From the NCBI RefSeq assembly GCF_009729855.1, contig NZ_WODA01000026.1, positions 1 through 64,000 on the forward strand: a DNA stretch of 64,000 nt. Reading direction: 5' to 3'. This document shows positions 8,248 to 18,793 of the stretch, in pieces; position 1 is the stretch's first letter, and the number at the start of each line of letters is the position of its first letter. This DNA is from Agromyces luteolus. Lineage in GTDB: Bacteria > Actinomycetota > Actinomycetes > Actinomycetales > Microbacteriaceae. The notes beneath the pieces were generated by a model that saw only the letters and a list, made by a program, of their open reading frames with translations, was not told where the DNA came from and searched no databases. The position numbers and the translations under genes were made by a program.

Positions 8248-11200
8248 GTGGCCCAGAACGACCCGTGGGAGTGGCTGTCGCTGGTCGACGCCGACGGCCC
8301 ATTCCTGTCGAAGGCGGCGCTGCGGTCCTTCTACAAGCACGGGCTTCCCAAGGCGGATGCCTCGGTCGATGACGTCAACGCGACGTTCGTCGACGAGCAC
8401 ACCCGCTGGATGAACGCGTCGATGACGCCTGATACCGATGCGGCAAACGAGGCACGCGAGCGGTGGGTGATCGCCGTGCTGCGCGATCTCCTGCAGTGGG
8501 GCGACGAGCTGAACCTCGAGCCGTCGCCGACGTTGGCAGCTCATTCGCCGAACAGCGCAGTGACCCTGTCGGCGTCGGCGACCCTTGAGGCGGATGGCAC
8601 GCCGCGCGCGCTCGTCGCGGTCGTCGACCGCACGCCGAATCTGCGTGCGACCGGCGTCGACGGGTGGTCGGCGAACGCCATCGACCGCATGGCAAACCTC
8701 CTGCGCGAGAACGGCGTCACGGTCGGCATCGTGACTGATGGGCGCTGGTGGGCGCTCGTATCGGCGGCAAAGGACGTCACGACGGCGAGCGGCGTGTGGG
8801 ATGCTCAGCTCTGGCGCGAGGAGCGACCGAGTCGTGACGCGTTCTTCGCCCTCGCGGGATTCGAATCGATCGCCGGCGGCTCGCCCCAGCAGCTCGATCG
8901 GCTCTTCGCCGAGAGCGTGGCGAGCGCCGAGCAGATCACGGAGGCACTCGGCGACCAGGTGCGGCGAGCGGTCGAGCTCGTGCTCCAGTCGTTCTCCGAC
9001 GTGCATGTTCGGGCCATCGCGGAGCGCGGCGAATCGCCACTGCCCGCCGACCCGAAGCTCGTGTACGAGGGCGCGGTGACGGTGCTCATGCGAATCGTGT
9101 TCCTGCTCTTCGCCGAGCAGCGGGGACTGCTGCCAGAGCACGAGCTCTACCGTTCGGCGTATGCCATCTCGGGCATCCGCGAGGAGCTCGCACGCGAGGC
9201 GAAGCGGACTTCGGCCGAAGCCCTCGACCACACCTGGGAGACCTGGCACCGCCTGCTCGCCGCCAGCAATGCCGTCTTCGACGGAACCTCCTTCGACGAC
9301 ATACGCATGCCGGCGTACGGCGGATCACTGTTCGATCCGTCCCGCTTCCCATGGCTCGAGGCGACCGACGGGCAGGGCCGGCTTCTCGTTCGCGTTTCCG
9401 ACCGGGCGATGCTCGAGGTGCTGCGCGCCGTGCAGATCGCCGTCGTTGGAGGCGACGCGCGCCCGCTGTCGTTCCGCGACCTCGATGTCGAGCAGATCGG
9501 GTACGTCTACGAAGGTCTACTCGGGTATTCGGCCGAGTTCGCGCCCGAACTCATCGTCGGACTGCACGGCAAAGCCGGATTCGAGCCCGAGATTCCGCTT
9601 ATCGAGCTCGAGAAGATCGCGGATGCCTCGAGCACCCCGGCCGACTTCGGGAAGCGGCTGATCGAGCACTTGAAGAGAACCCAGGGGCACGCGAAGCCGC
9701 AGACCGCAAATCAGATCGCGAAGGCGTACACGTCGGTGAGCGCCGATACAGAGGCGGACGCGCGAACGAAGCTCCGCTACACCCTGCTCGGCGACGACGA
9801 CGCGGTCGAGCGCCTCCTGCCGTTCGCGGGGCTGATCCGCGACGACCTGCGCGGGTTCCCCTACGTGGTGCCTGAAGACGGCATCGTGATGACGGAGTCC
9901 CCGCAGCGCGCGAACACCGGCACGCATTACACGCCGCGGTCGCTCGCCGAGGGGGTCGTGCTGCACGCCCTCGAGCCGCTCGTCTACTCGCCCGGCCCGC
10001 TCGACACCGAGAACTCCGATGAGTGGGTGCTGAAGTCGTCGGCCGAGATCCTCGATCTCAAGGTCGCCGACATCGCCGCCGGCTCGGGCGCGTTCCTCGT
10101 CGCCGCGGCCCGCTATCTCGCCGACCGACTCATCGAAGCGCGCGCGAACGAGGGCATGGACGTCAGCAGCGAGTCCGACTTGAAGCGCTGGGCCGTTCGT
10201 GAGATCGTCGCCCGCTGCCTTTACGGCGCCGACATCAACGGCATGGCCGTCGAGATGTGCAAGCTCTCGCTCTGGCTCATCTCGATGGACCCCGGCAAGC
10301 CGTTCTCGTTCGTCGACGACCGCGTCTTCCACGGCAACTCGCTGCTCGGCGTCACCACCGAAGAACAGCTGAAGGCGCAGCACATCTATCCGCGGAAGTC
10401 GATGAAGCGTCAGCTCGCCGCGTTCGATGTCGACAAGGACCTCGAGGATGCCGCGCGGCTCCGCCGCGAACTCGCCTCCGGACAGGTCGACGACGCCGAC
10501 CGCATGCGCTCGACCCGCGCGAAGCGCGCGCTTCTCGAACAGTCGAAGCAGGTCACTGCGAAGCTCCGCGACGTCGCCGACGGCATCATCGCCGCAGGCT
10601 TGCTGGAAGGCGGCAAGCCCGGACGCAAGCTCGAGGAGCGCTACGACGAGCTCGCGGAGGCGCTGCGCGACGCGTACCCGAATGACGGATCCACAGGCGA
10701 CCGGCGACGACTTGATGCGATCAGGGACGCCGGACTTACGCCGACGGTCGACACAGGCGAATCGCGCTGGAAGCCGCTGCACTGGATCCTCGAAGCGCCC
10801 GACGTGATCCACAACCACGGCGGATTCGACGCTATCATCGGCAATCCGCCGTTCCTTGGCGGACAGAAGTTGACATCGTCAATGGGTACGTCGTTCCGAG
10901 ACTGGCTCGTGGATGCGCTGGCGGGCGGCGAACGAGGCAGCGCAGATCTAGTTGCCTACTTCTTCCTGCGAACTGGCCAGCTCATCTCCGTTTCCGGCGT
11001 ATTCGGTCTCATCGGAACAAACTCGCTCGCTCAGGGTGACACTCGCCAGGTGGGACTGGACCGCCTAGCGAAGCAGAACTTCACGTTGGTGCGTGCCATT
11101 CAGAGCCGAGCATGGCCCGCCGCCGGGGCCAACTTGGAGTATGCGGCGGCTTGGGGCACGCGTCGCACCGTTCCAAGTACTCTGCCTCGATACTCAGAGG

Positions 11201-12258
11201 GCCAGGCTGTGCAGCGCCTGTCAACCCTTCTGGAGCCGGCCACACGACTCGACGGAGACCCTGCGCGACTCTCCGAGAATGCAAATCTCGCGTTCCAGGG
11301 CTGCATCGTTCTTGGAATGGGCTTTGTGATTGACGACGAAACAGTTGCACGGTTCCTTGCTGACGACTCGCGCAACTCTGACGTAATTCGGACCTACCTA
11401 AGCGGGGAAGATCTGAACCAGAGGCCGGACTCTTCCCCTAGTCGTAATGTGATTGACTTCAACGACCTCCCCGAGTCCGCCGCGGCTGCCTACAAGGCGC
11501 CCTTCGCGCGGGTGCAGGAGCTTGTTCGGCCCGAGCGTGCATCGAACAAGATGAAGGAACGCCGCGAGAAGTGGTGGCAGTTTGGCTCTAGGGCGCCTGC
11601 TCTCAGGCGCGCGGTGAAGGACTTCGACGATGTGCTCGCGATTGCTCGGGTCAGCAAGACTGTCATGCCGGTTAGGGTGGCCAACGGGGGCGTATTTCAC
11701 GAGAAGCTCGTCGTTTTCGGAGATCGTTCGTATGCCTTTCAGGCAATAGTTTCGTCCTCCACGCATCAGCTTTGGACGATCAAGTATGGGACCACCATGC
11801 GGGTGGATGCGACATATACGCCCGAGCGCTGCTTTGAAACTCTGCCGAGGCCTGCCGCTACATCGAAGTTGTCCACAGTTGGAAAACGGCTCCATGGTGA
11901 GCGCCGCGAGATCATGCTGCGTCGCCAATTCGGGCTCACCGCGCTGTACAACCTCGTGAACTCGCCCACCGTGCAGGGCGATGCCGATGTCGACCTCATC
12001 CGCTCGATCCACGTGCAAATCGATGAGGCGGTCATGGAGGCGTACGGCTGGACCGACATCCCGCTCGAGCACGGCTTCCACACCTACCGGCAGATGGAGC
12101 GATGGACGGTGAGCCCGGCGGCCCGTGTCGAGATCCTCGACCGGCTGCTCGAGGAGAACCACCGCCGTGCGGCGATCGAGGCCCAGCAGAACCCGAGGAA
12201 GGCGAAGCGCGGCAGGAGCCTCGAGGAGTCCGAGAAGCCCGAAGGAGCGATGTTCTAG
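8248..12258 (+). CDS. drmMI: DISARM N6-adenine DNA methyltransferase DrmMI
   Basis: 1336 residues with a GTG start immediately after the drmD stop. The S-adenosylmethionine-binding motif I is DIAAGSGAF (608-616) and the catalytic motif IV is NPPF (866-869). The layout is that of large PglX/Eco57I-like enzymes that methylate adenine at N6 to mark host DNA. Residues 1-600 are a long N-terminal region; the part after NPPF should hold the target-recognition domain. From about 10,840 to 11,930 codon use changes sharply: TTG, CTA, AGT, GTA and TCA become frequent, while the flanks use almost only G/C-ending codons. This suggests the recognition segment was exchanged by recombination. The stop overlaps the drmA start by one base. 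Confidence 0.9.
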   Translation: MAQNDPWEWLSLVDADGPFLSKAALRSFYKHGLPKADASVDDVNATFVDEHTRWMNASMTPDTDAANEARERWVIAVLRDLLQWGDELNLEPSPTLAAHSPNSAVTLSASATLEADGTPRALVAVVDRTPNLRATGVDGWSANAIDRMANLLRENGVTVGIVTDGRWWALVSAAKDVTTASGVWDAQLWREERPSRDAFFALAGFESIAGGSPQQLDRLFAESVASAEQITEALGDQVRRAVELVLQSFSDVHVRAIAERGESPLPADPKLVYEGAVTVLMRIVFLLFAEQRGLLPEHELYRSAYAISGIREELAREAKRTSAEALDHTWETWHRLLAASNAVFDGTSFDDIRMPAYGGSLFDPSRFPWLEATDGQGRLLVRVSDRAMLEVLRAVQIAVVGGDARPLSFRDLDVEQIGYVYEGLLGYSAEFAPELIVGLHGKAGFEPEIPLIELEKIADASSTPADFGKRLIEHLKRTQGHAKPQTANQIAKAYTSVSADTEADARTKLRYTLLGDDDAVERLLPFAGLIRDDLRGFPYVVPEDGIVMTESPQRANTGTHYTPRSLAEGVVLHALEPLVYSPGPLDTENSDEWVLKSSAEILDLKVADIAAGSGAFLVAAARYLADRLIEARANEGMDVSSESDLKRWAVREIVARCLYGADINGMAVEMCKLSLWLISMDPGKPFSFVDDRVFHGNSLLGVTTEEQLKAQHIYPRKSMKRQLAAFDVDKDLEDAARLRRELASGQVDDADRMRSTRAKRALLEQSKQVTAKLRDVADGIIAAGLLEGGKPGRKLEERYDELAEALRDAYPNDGSTGDRRRLDAIRDAGLTPTVDTGESRWKPLHWILEAPDVIHNHGGFDAIIGNPPFLGGQKLTSSMGTSFRDWLVDALAGGERGSADLVAYFFLRTGQLISVSGVFGLIGTNSLAQGDTRQVGLDRLAKQNFTLVRAIQSRAWPAAGANLEYAAAWGTRRTVPSTLPRYSEGQAVQRLSTLLEPATRLDGDPARLSENANLAFQGCIVLGMGFVIDDETVARFLADDSRNSDVIRTYLSGEDLNQRPDSSPSRNVIDFNDLPESAAAAYKAPFARVQELVRPERASNKMKERREKWWQFGSRAPALRRAVKDFDDVLAIARVSKTVMPVRVANGGVFHEKLVVFGDRSYAFQAIVSSSTHQLWTIKYGTTMRVDATYTPERCFETLPRPAATSKLSTVGKRLHGERREIMLRRQFGLTALYNLVNSPTVQGDADVDLIRSIHVQIDEAVMEAYGWTDIPLEHGFHTYRQMERWTVSPAARVEILDRLLEENHRRAAIEAQQNPRKAKRGRSLEESEKPEGAMF

Positions 12259-15200
12259 TGTCCGAGGCGTCCACTGTCACATCGGCGCAGGTGCGCGACG
12301 AGCTCCTCGATCTGCTCGAACGCGACCTGATGGGCCCGTGGGACGGACCTGACGAATCCATCGTCGGTACCCCTCGCGGCCGGTACCTCGTCGGGGCACT
12401 CGCGCCGATCTCGATCGACGAGACCACGCCCGAACAGGCAACCACCGCCGACCTCGTCGACGATGACAGCGTGAGCACCGATCTGAACCGCAGTCGCGAA
12501 GTTCAGGGCATCCCGAGCGATGACGACGACGAGGTGAGCGACGGCGATGCCCGCGAGAACACCGACGACCGGGGACCCGAATCGAAGATCATCGCGCCGT
12601 CGTCGATGGGGGTGCGCTTCCGTATTCCTAAGGATGCCCCACCGCTGCGCTTCACGCCGAGCTGGGGCCGCTACGCATCTCGCCGCGAGACCGACGACTC
12701 GGGCACTACGAAGACCTACTACGACCGCCATCCTGGCGGCGAACCGGTCGAGGTCGACGTGGCGAGCATCCCGGCCGGTACGTCGCGGCGCCTCGACATC
12801 GAAGCAGGGCAGGTCGAGCTCGCCATCGAGGTCTACGACCACGACGGCGCGCTCGTCGTCGAGGCGGCCCTGCTCAACACCGTGGTCACCGGTCGCGAAC
12901 TGCCGCCGCGACTCTGGCTCTTCCAGGCGGCACTCGCGGTCGAGGCGGTCGACGGCTCCCCAGTCTTCCTTCCGACCCGCGATGCACTCGACCGCGATCG
13001 AGGGCACCGCGACCGTGAGGCGCAGCGGCTCGACCTGCTCTATCGGGACCGGCTCGAGTTCGCGATCGGGCGCACGGCGTCGGTCACCTGGGATCTCCCC
13101 TCGCCCGGCTCGCGCCGCGCGACCACCGTGCGAACCACGTGGCTGCCGACCGCCGAGATTCCGCAGACCCTCGCGCCCGAGGTTCCCGACGCCGTCATGA
13201 GTATGCGGGTGCTCATGGACGCCTCTGTGGAGGAACTCGAAGCCGGCCTGCATCCGCTCATCGCCGGTTACGACGCCTGGCTCGGCGACGAGGCAGCCGA
13301 AGCGGCGAAGCTACCCGGTTGGTTGCGTGACCAGGCCGAACTCGGGCTCGACGAGGGCACGCTCGCTTCGAAACGTCTGCGAGAGGGGCTCGCAGTGCTG
13401 CTGGCCGACGAGCGGGCCCGCGCCGCGTTCGCGTTCATGAATCGCACCATGCGCGACCAGCGCATACATTCGCAGATCGCCAGCGCCCGCGCCGCCGACA
13501 AGTCGCTCAGCGAGGCCGACGCGCGCGCCGCCATCGAAACGAAGGGCGACGCCGCGGCATCTTGGCGCGCGTTCCAGCTCGCGTTCATCCTGATGCAGCT
13601 CCCGGCGATCGTCGACCCGACCCTGCCTCGACGCTCGTCCGAACTGCCACGCGCCGAGCTGCTCTTCTTCCCCACCGGTGGTGGCAAGACCGAGGCATAC
13701 CTCGGGCTCGCCGCCTTCACCTTCGGCATGCGCCGCCTGCAGGGCATCGTCGACAGCCCCGACGGCGCGCTCGACGGCGGCGATGGCGTCAGCGTGCTCA
13801 TGCGCTACACGCTGCGGCTGCTCACCTCGCAGCAGTTCCTGCGCGCCACCACGCTCATGTGCGCCGCCGAACTCGTGCGCCGCGAAGACCCCGAGACCTG
13901 GGGTACGACGCCCTTCCGGATCGGCCTCTGGGTCGGCTCGAGCGTGAGCCCGAAGCGCTACACCGAAGCTGCGAAGCAGGTCGCGGACGTTCGCGCCGAA
14001 GATCGCGCGACCGTCTCGGCATACGGCCTCACCGTGCTGCAGTTCAGCCACTGCCCGTGGTGCGGCACGCCGATCAACCCGCGCGCGAACGTTGAGGCGG
14101 ACGACGTCGAGCAGCGCATCCGGGTGTACTGCGGCGCTCGCAGCGGCTGTCCGTTCCGCATGGGCGGCGCGGCGGTCGAAGGTCTGCCCGTGCTCACGGT
14201 CGACGACGAGATCTACCGCCATCCACCCACGTTCCTGCTCGCGACGGTCGACAAGTTCGCCCGGCTCGCCCGTGAGGGCGAGGCCGCGGCGCTCTTCGGC
14301 TTCGTCTCGAAGAGATGCCCACGGCACGGATACCAGCACCCCGACTCGACCGTCTGCACAGGCGACTCGCACAACGCGAAGAGGGCCGGCGGCGTCGCCC
14401 ACCCCGCGGTGCACGTGCAGGCGGCGACTCGGCTCCGGCCTCCCGACCTGATCATCCAGGACGAGCTGCACCTCATCACCGGCGCGCTCGGCACTGCGGT
14501 CGGGCTGTTCGAGGGGGCGATCGACGTGCTCTCAACCTGGCGGTCCGGGGCCGACGCCGAGACGGCGGCGACGGTGAAACCGCTCGTCGTCGCCTCCACC
14601 GCGACCGTGCGCAAGGCCGCCGACCAGGTGCGCAAGCTCTACGCCCGCCAGGTGCAGGTGTTTCCACCGCAGGTGCTGAGTGTGAGCGACACGTTCTTCT
14701 CGAAGGAAGTGGCGATCACGCCCGAGACGCCCGGGCGCCGATACCTCGGGGTCTGCGCGCACGGCGCACGGCTCACGCTCGCCGAGATCCGTATCAGTGA
14801 GATCTTGTTGCTCGCCGGGCAACGGCTCTTCGACGCGCACGGCGACGTCGCCGACCCGTACATGACGCTCGTCGACTACTTCAGCGCGACCCGCGAGCTC
14901 GCCGGCATGCGGCGCTACCTCGATGACGATGTCGCGAACCGGATTTCGAACCCCGACGCGGCGAGCGGCTATGCGCGCCGCGCCACCAACGGGCTGCGCA
15001 TCGGCGAGCTGACGTCGCGCATCTCGTCCGCGCAGATCAGCGACACGCTCACCGCACTCGCCGTACCGTTCGACGCAAGCCGCGATTCTACGAGCGGCAA
15101 GGCCGAGTGGGCGAAGATCGCGGCGGCCGCCGACGCGCAGGGAAAGAAGTTGCCGCCGCGCGACTGGGCGTACGACGTCGTGCTCGCGACATCCATGCTC

Positions 15201-15944
15201 CAAGTCGGCGTCGACGTGCCCCGGCTCGGGCTCATGCTCATCGTCGGACAGCCGAAGAACACCGCGGAGTACATCCAGGCGTCCTCGCGCGTTGGCCGCG
15301 ATGCGAAGAAGCCGGGACTCGTGGTGACACTCGCGAACCGTTCGCGACCCCGCGACATGGCGCACTACGAACAGTTCGAGCACTATCACGACACGTTCTA
15401 CGCGAATGTCGAAGCGCTCTCGGTGACGCCATACTCCGAGGCTGCGCTGGAACGCGGGCTCACCGGCCTGATCGTGTCTGCGACACGCGTGGCCGATGCG
15501 ACGGTCGCGGCATCCGAGTCGCTGTCCCCCGACACGAAGGCCGGCGCCGGACGAATCGCGGCCCGCCGCGCCGCCGTCGATGGTCTCGTCGATCGGCTCA
15601 CCGCGCGCATGTCGATCGCCGCGAACGACGGCGGGCTCGCAGCGAAGTCGGCCATGAGCAAGCTCGTGCTACGGCTCGACAAGTGGACTGAGCAGGCCGA
15701 CCTCGTCAACAAGGGCCTCACGTACGTCAAGGCCTCCCTCCCTGGGCAGTACGTGAAGCCATTGCTCATCAGCCCCGAAGACGAGATTTCCGAAACCGGC
15801 GACAAGCTGTTCCAGGTCGCGAACTCGATGCGCGAGGTGCAGCCCGAGATCAACCTGCGCGTGGCGCCGCAGCAACTCAGCGAACCGGCCTCCACGATCG
15901 TTCCGAAATGGACGTTCCCGAACAAGTCAGCGAAGACGAAATGA
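12258..15944 (+). CDS. drmA: DISARM helicase DrmA
   Basis: 1228 residues. The GTG at 12,258 shares a base with the drmMI stop and has a GAAGGAG site at 12,241-12,247. Walker A is FPTGGGKTEA with Lys477, the DExH-like motif is DELH from Asp735, and the C-terminal helicase motif is QASSRVGRD (1007-1015, Arg1011 and Arg1014). A cysteine cluster around residues 599-640 (CPWC plus two later Cys) probably binds zinc between the helicase lobes. DrmA and DrmB are the invariant DISARM core and together translocate on and inspect incoming DNA. The length fits the family. The stop overlaps the drmB start in ATGA. Confidence 0.92.
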   Translation: MSEASTVTSAQVRDELLDLLERDLMGPWDGPDESIVGTPRGRYLVGALAPISIDETTPEQATTADLVDDDSVSTDLNRSREVQGIPSDDDDEVSDGDARENTDDRGPESKIIAPSSMGVRFRIPKDAPPLRFTPSWGRYASRRETDDSGTTKTYYDRHPGGEPVEVDVASIPAGTSRRLDIEAGQVELAIEVYDHDGALVVEAALLNTVVTGRELPPRLWLFQAALAVEAVDGSPVFLPTRDALDRDRGHRDREAQRLDLLYRDRLEFAIGRTASVTWDLPSPGSRRATTVRTTWLPTAEIPQTLAPEVPDAVMSMRVLMDASVEELEAGLHPLIAGYDAWLGDEAAEAAKLPGWLRDQAELGLDEGTLASKRLREGLAVLLADERARAAFAFMNRTMRDQRIHSQIASARAADKSLSEADARAAIETKGDAAASWRAFQLAFILMQLPAIVDPTLPRRSSELPRAELLFFPTGGGKTEAYLGLAAFTFGMRRLQGIVDSPDGALDGGDGVSVLMRYTLRLLTSQQFLRATTLMCAAELVRREDPETWGTTPFRIGLWVGSSVSPKRYTEAAKQVADVRAEDRATVSAYGLTVLQFSHCPWCGTPINPRANVEADDVEQRIRVYCGARSGCPFRMGGAAVEGLPVLTVDDEIYRHPPTFLLATVDKFARLAREGEAAALFGFVSKRCPRHGYQHPDSTVCTGDSHNAKRAGGVAHPAVHVQAATRLRPPDLIIQDELHLITGALGTAVGLFEGAIDVLSTWRSGADAETAATVKPLVVASTATVRKAADQVRKLYARQVQVFPPQVLSVSDTFFSKEVAITPETPGRRYLGVCAHGARLTLAEIRISEILLLAGQRLFDAHGDVADPYMTLVDYFSATRELAGMRRYLDDDVANRISNPDAASGYARRATNGLRIGELTSRISSAQISDTLTALAVPFDASRDSTSGKAEWAKIAAAADAQGKKLPPRDWAYDVVLATSMLQVGVDVPRLGLMLIVGQPKNTAEYIQASSRVGRDAKKPGLVVTLANRSRPRDMAHYEQFEHYHDTFYANVEALSVTPYSEAALERGLTGLIVSATRVADATVAASESLSPDTKAGAGRIAARRAAVDGLVDRLTARMSIAANDGGLAAKSAMSKLVLRLDKWTEQADLVNKGLTYVKASLPGQYVKPLLISPEDEISETGDKLFQVANSMREVQPEINLRVAPQQLSEPASTIVPKWTFPNKSAKTK

Positions 15945-18043
15945 CCGAATCACCTGCAGAACCCGCCGACGCGACCACTGAGCCCGCGGCCGGGGAAGCC
16001 GCGACCGGCACGCTCGCGGGCGTCCCCGGCGAGATCGCCGACACCTTCCTCGACGACGACCAGAAATCGAAGAACCGCGGCCGGGTCGGATCGATTCGGC
16101 CGAACGGCATGCTGTACACGGCCGGGATCGGCTCGACCGTCGACCTGCCTCACCTCGCCGTGATGCCGCAGGGGCTGGATGCGTGGGAGAAGGCCTACTC
16201 GCGGCAGGGTGGCGCGGTATTCGTGCAGGTACCCCGTCTGCTCGACGCGGTGCGTCGCGAGCTCGGTCCGCTCGTGCAAGAGCTGCGTCAGCCGCCGTGG
16301 GTCCCCGACGATGACGCGCCCATCGGCATACCGACTCGGATCTTCCCCGCCTGGCTGCGGTGCACCGGCTGTGATCGACTCGCGCCCGAGTCATCCGGGT
16401 TCTTCGTCTTCGAGAACACGAACAAGTACCGACCCGATCAAGCGAGGTTCGTACACAAGGCGTGCAAGGGCCGGCCCGGAAAAGGCCGGAAGGAAGGCGT
16501 TCTCAAGCCGCGTCCTCGGCCGGCGGTACCCGCGCGATACCTGATCGCGTGTACGAATGGACATCTCGACGAGTTCCCGTACAAGGAATGGCTGCACCGC
16601 GAAGACGGCAACCCGATCGAGTGCAAGGTGCCCAACCCTGCTCTGCGGATGAGGGAGTACCGTTCCAACCTCGGTCCGGCCGTCGAGCTGGAATGCGTGC
16701 AATGCGGCGCGACCCGGAACATCGCCGAGGTGACCCGCGCGGGCGGCGAGAAGCTGCTGCCCGCGTGCCGCGGCAGGCATCCGCACCTTCCCACCTGGGC
16801 GCCCGCCGACAAGCCGTGCACCGCAGAGGTGCGGCTCATGCTGCTCGGCGCAGCGAATCAGTGGTTCCCAACGACGGTGAGCGTGCTCGTACTCCCTGCA
16901 CGCAAAGTGCCGACGATCGCCGACCTCGCCCTCGAGGTCATGGGACTGCCAGCTGGCAAGGCGATGAAACTCACCTCGGTCGAGCAGGTTGCCATGTGGC
17001 GCGAGTGGAGTCCTGAGGAAGCAGCCCCATTCTCCGGTGTGCCCGCCGAACAGATCGTCGAGGCGGTCAAGGCGGCGCTCTACCCTGCGATAGTCGCGGC
17101 GGCGCCGGCTGACGCGCCAGTGCACGATCAACACCGGCTGCTGATCCCCGAGTGGGAGACGCTCACGCACCCGTCGGAATTCGAGACCGAGTCGCGACGC
17201 GCCGGGTTCAAGGTGCACTCGGAGCCGGTGCCGGAGGCGCTCGCACCAGTGGTGGCCGATGTCGTCGCGGTCGACCGCATCCGCAAGGCGAACGCGTTCA
17301 CCGGATTCACTCGTATCGACGCGCCGGATCGGGTCGGCGGCGAGCGCGCGCGCATCGCCCCGATCGCCCAGAACGGCAGGCCGACCTGGGTGCCCGCGAC
17401 CGAAGACCGCGGCGAGGGTGTCTTCCTGCGGTTCGCCGAGGACGCCGTCGTCGCGTGGGAAGCCGGCGTGCTGCGGTCGGACGTGTGGGCCGATCACGTC
17501 GCCGCCCACAAGCGGAATCTGAAGCGCCGTGAGAGCCAGACGGGCATCGCGCTCGACGCCGAAGCCGTCATGCCACCGCCGCGGTACTGGGCGCTCCACA
17601 CCATCTCGCATCTGATGATTCGCGAGATGGCCATGTCGAGTGGGTACGGCTCCGCCTCGATTGCAGAACGCATCTACGCGTGGACCGGTACCGACGAGCG
17701 CGAACCCGCGGCCGGCATCCTGATCACCACCACCTCGCCTGACAGCGAAGGCACACTCGGCGGTCTCGTCGACCTCGCCCGCACCGCTCGCCTCGACGAG
17801 GTGATGGAGGATGCGATCCACCGCGCAGGCCGGTGCTCGTCCGACCCGATCTGCGCCGATCGCGTTCCCAAGGGCCAGGAGGACTTCCTCCATGGCGCGG
17901 CATGCCACTTCTGCCTCTTCCTTTCGGAGACGTCGTGCGAACGCGCCAACCGATTCCTCGATCGGAGATTCGCGCTGAAGCTCGGCGCGGGGTCGAAGGA
18001 TGCCGCACCACTTCTCGAGCACGTGCACTGGACTGGGAGCTGA
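15941..18043 (+). CDS. drmB: DISARM DUF1998-domain protein DrmB
   Basis: 700 residues from ATG 15,941, which overlaps the drmA stop as ATGA. An in-frame ATG at 15,908 is an alternative that adds 11 residues. Cys pairs at 141/144 (CTGC) and 252/255 (CVQC) and a C-terminal cluster from Cys632 to the final CHFC/SC residues suggest several zinc sites. The C-terminal part, with GAACHFCLFLSETSCE and the preceding histidine-rich helix (ALHTISHLMIREM), matches the DUF1998 domain that defines DrmB. DrmB forms a complex with DrmA in which it is needed for DNA loading. The first 40 residues are acidic, Ala/Pro-rich and probably disordered. Confidence 0.92.
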   Translation: MTESPAEPADATTEPAAGEAATGTLAGVPGEIADTFLDDDQKSKNRGRVGSIRPNGMLYTAGIGSTVDLPHLAVMPQGLDAWEKAYSRQGGAVFVQVPRLLDAVRRELGPLVQELRQPPWVPDDDAPIGIPTRIFPAWLRCTGCDRLAPESSGFFVFENTNKYRPDQARFVHKACKGRPGKGRKEGVLKPRPRPAVPARYLIACTNGHLDEFPYKEWLHREDGNPIECKVPNPALRMREYRSNLGPAVELECVQCGATRNIAEVTRAGGEKLLPACRGRHPHLPTWAPADKPCTAEVRLMLLGAANQWFPTTVSVLVLPARKVPTIADLALEVMGLPAGKAMKLTSVEQVAMWREWSPEEAAPFSGVPAEQIVEAVKAALYPAIVAAAPADAPVHDQHRLLIPEWETLTHPSEFETESRRAGFKVHSEPVPEALAPVVADVVAVDRIRKANAFTGFTRIDAPDRVGGERARIAPIAQNGRPTWVPATEDRGEGVFLRFAEDAVVAWEAGVLRSDVWADHVAAHKRNLKRRESQTGIALDAEAVMPPPRYWALHTISHLMIREMAMSSGYGSASIAERIYAWTGTDEREPAAGILITTTSPDSEGTLGGLVDLARTARLDEVMEDAIHRAGRCSSDPICADRVPKGQEDFLHGAACHFCLFLSETSCERANRFLDRRFALKLGAGSKDAAPLLEHVHWTGS

Positions 18044-18046
18044 TCG

Positions 18047-18793
18047 ATGCCAGGCTCGCTCGAACTCCTCGCCGACACGGTGACCGCCGCCGATGCTGTT
18101 GCACTCGCGGCGTCGCTGGAGATCGATGGGAGCCGAGTGCAGGCGCTCGCAGTGCTCGGGTCCGAGCATCCCGCGCGCGACGCGTTTCGCGCGAGTTTCG
18201 AGCTGATCGGTGCATCCGCGCTCGCGTCAGTGCTGCGGGGATTCGCGGTCTCGCGCGAGTCGAGCCGCACCGACGTCCGGCCGGTGTGGAGCGGGCCGAC
18301 ATTTCAGGGCGACGGGGATCACACGACGGCGGCGCTCGCACATCTGGTCGATGAAGCGACGACCGATGTGTTCGCTTCGACCTATTCGGCAGCCGATCAT
18401 TCACCGTTCGTCGATGCGTTGTGGCGGGCGATCGGCCGAGGCGTCGATGTGACGATGCTCGTAGACACGATGGAGCGCGCAAAGACGGCAAGCGCGCTGC
18501 AGAAGCGGTTGTTCGGTGCGCGATTCCTCACCTACCGACCCGCCGGCGGCGCCTACGGCCTTCAGCACTCGAAGGTGCTCATCGTGGATTCGAGGGTCGC
18601 GCTCGTCACCAGCGCGAACCTCTCTCGCGCCGCCGCTCATCGCAACCTCGAAGCCGGCGTCCTGATTCGCGATGCCGCATTCGCCTCGGGGCTGCGACAA
18701 CGATTCCGGCAGCTGGCCCAGACTCCGACCATCGTGGCACTTCCGTCTCCCGCAATTCCTTCGACCGCTTCAATGGACACTGGCGATGCCTGA
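18047..18793 (+). CDS. drmC: DISARM phospholipase D-family protein DrmC
   Basis: 248 residues, starting 3 bp after drmB. One HKD motif is present, HSKVLIVD with His174, Lys176 and Asp181, followed by VTSANLS. A single motif implies a dimeric active site, as in other bacterial PLD nucleases. In DISARM, DrmC is conserved but reported as partly dispensable. Residues 1-80 form a helical N-terminal region. The 3' end overlaps the vsr start by 8 bp, so the Vsr-type gene is part of the same transcript. Confidence 0.9.
   Translation: MPGSLELLADTVTAADAVALAASLEIDGSRVQALAVLGSEHPARDAFRASFELIGASALASVLRGFAVSRESSRTDVRPVWSGPTFQGDGDHTTAALAHLVDEATTDVFASTYSAADHSPFVDALWRAIGRGVDVTMLVDTMERAKTASALQKRLFGARFLTYRPAGGAYGLQHSKVLIVDSRVALVTSANLSRAAAHRNLEAGVLIRDAAFASGLRQRFRQLAQTPTIVALPSPAIPSTASMDTGDA

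Noticed and set aside
4804..9249. Very long open frame on the minus strand opposite drmD and drmMI
   Set aside because: It mirrors high-GC coding on the plus strand, which removes stops from the opposite frame. The translation is Arg/His/Gly-rich without domains, and the plus-strand frames carry full helicase and methyltransferase motifs.
18672..18785. Earlier start for the Vsr-type gene inside drmC
   Set aside because: The extra residues do not match the family, while ATG 18,786 gives a normal length and an 8-bp overlap.
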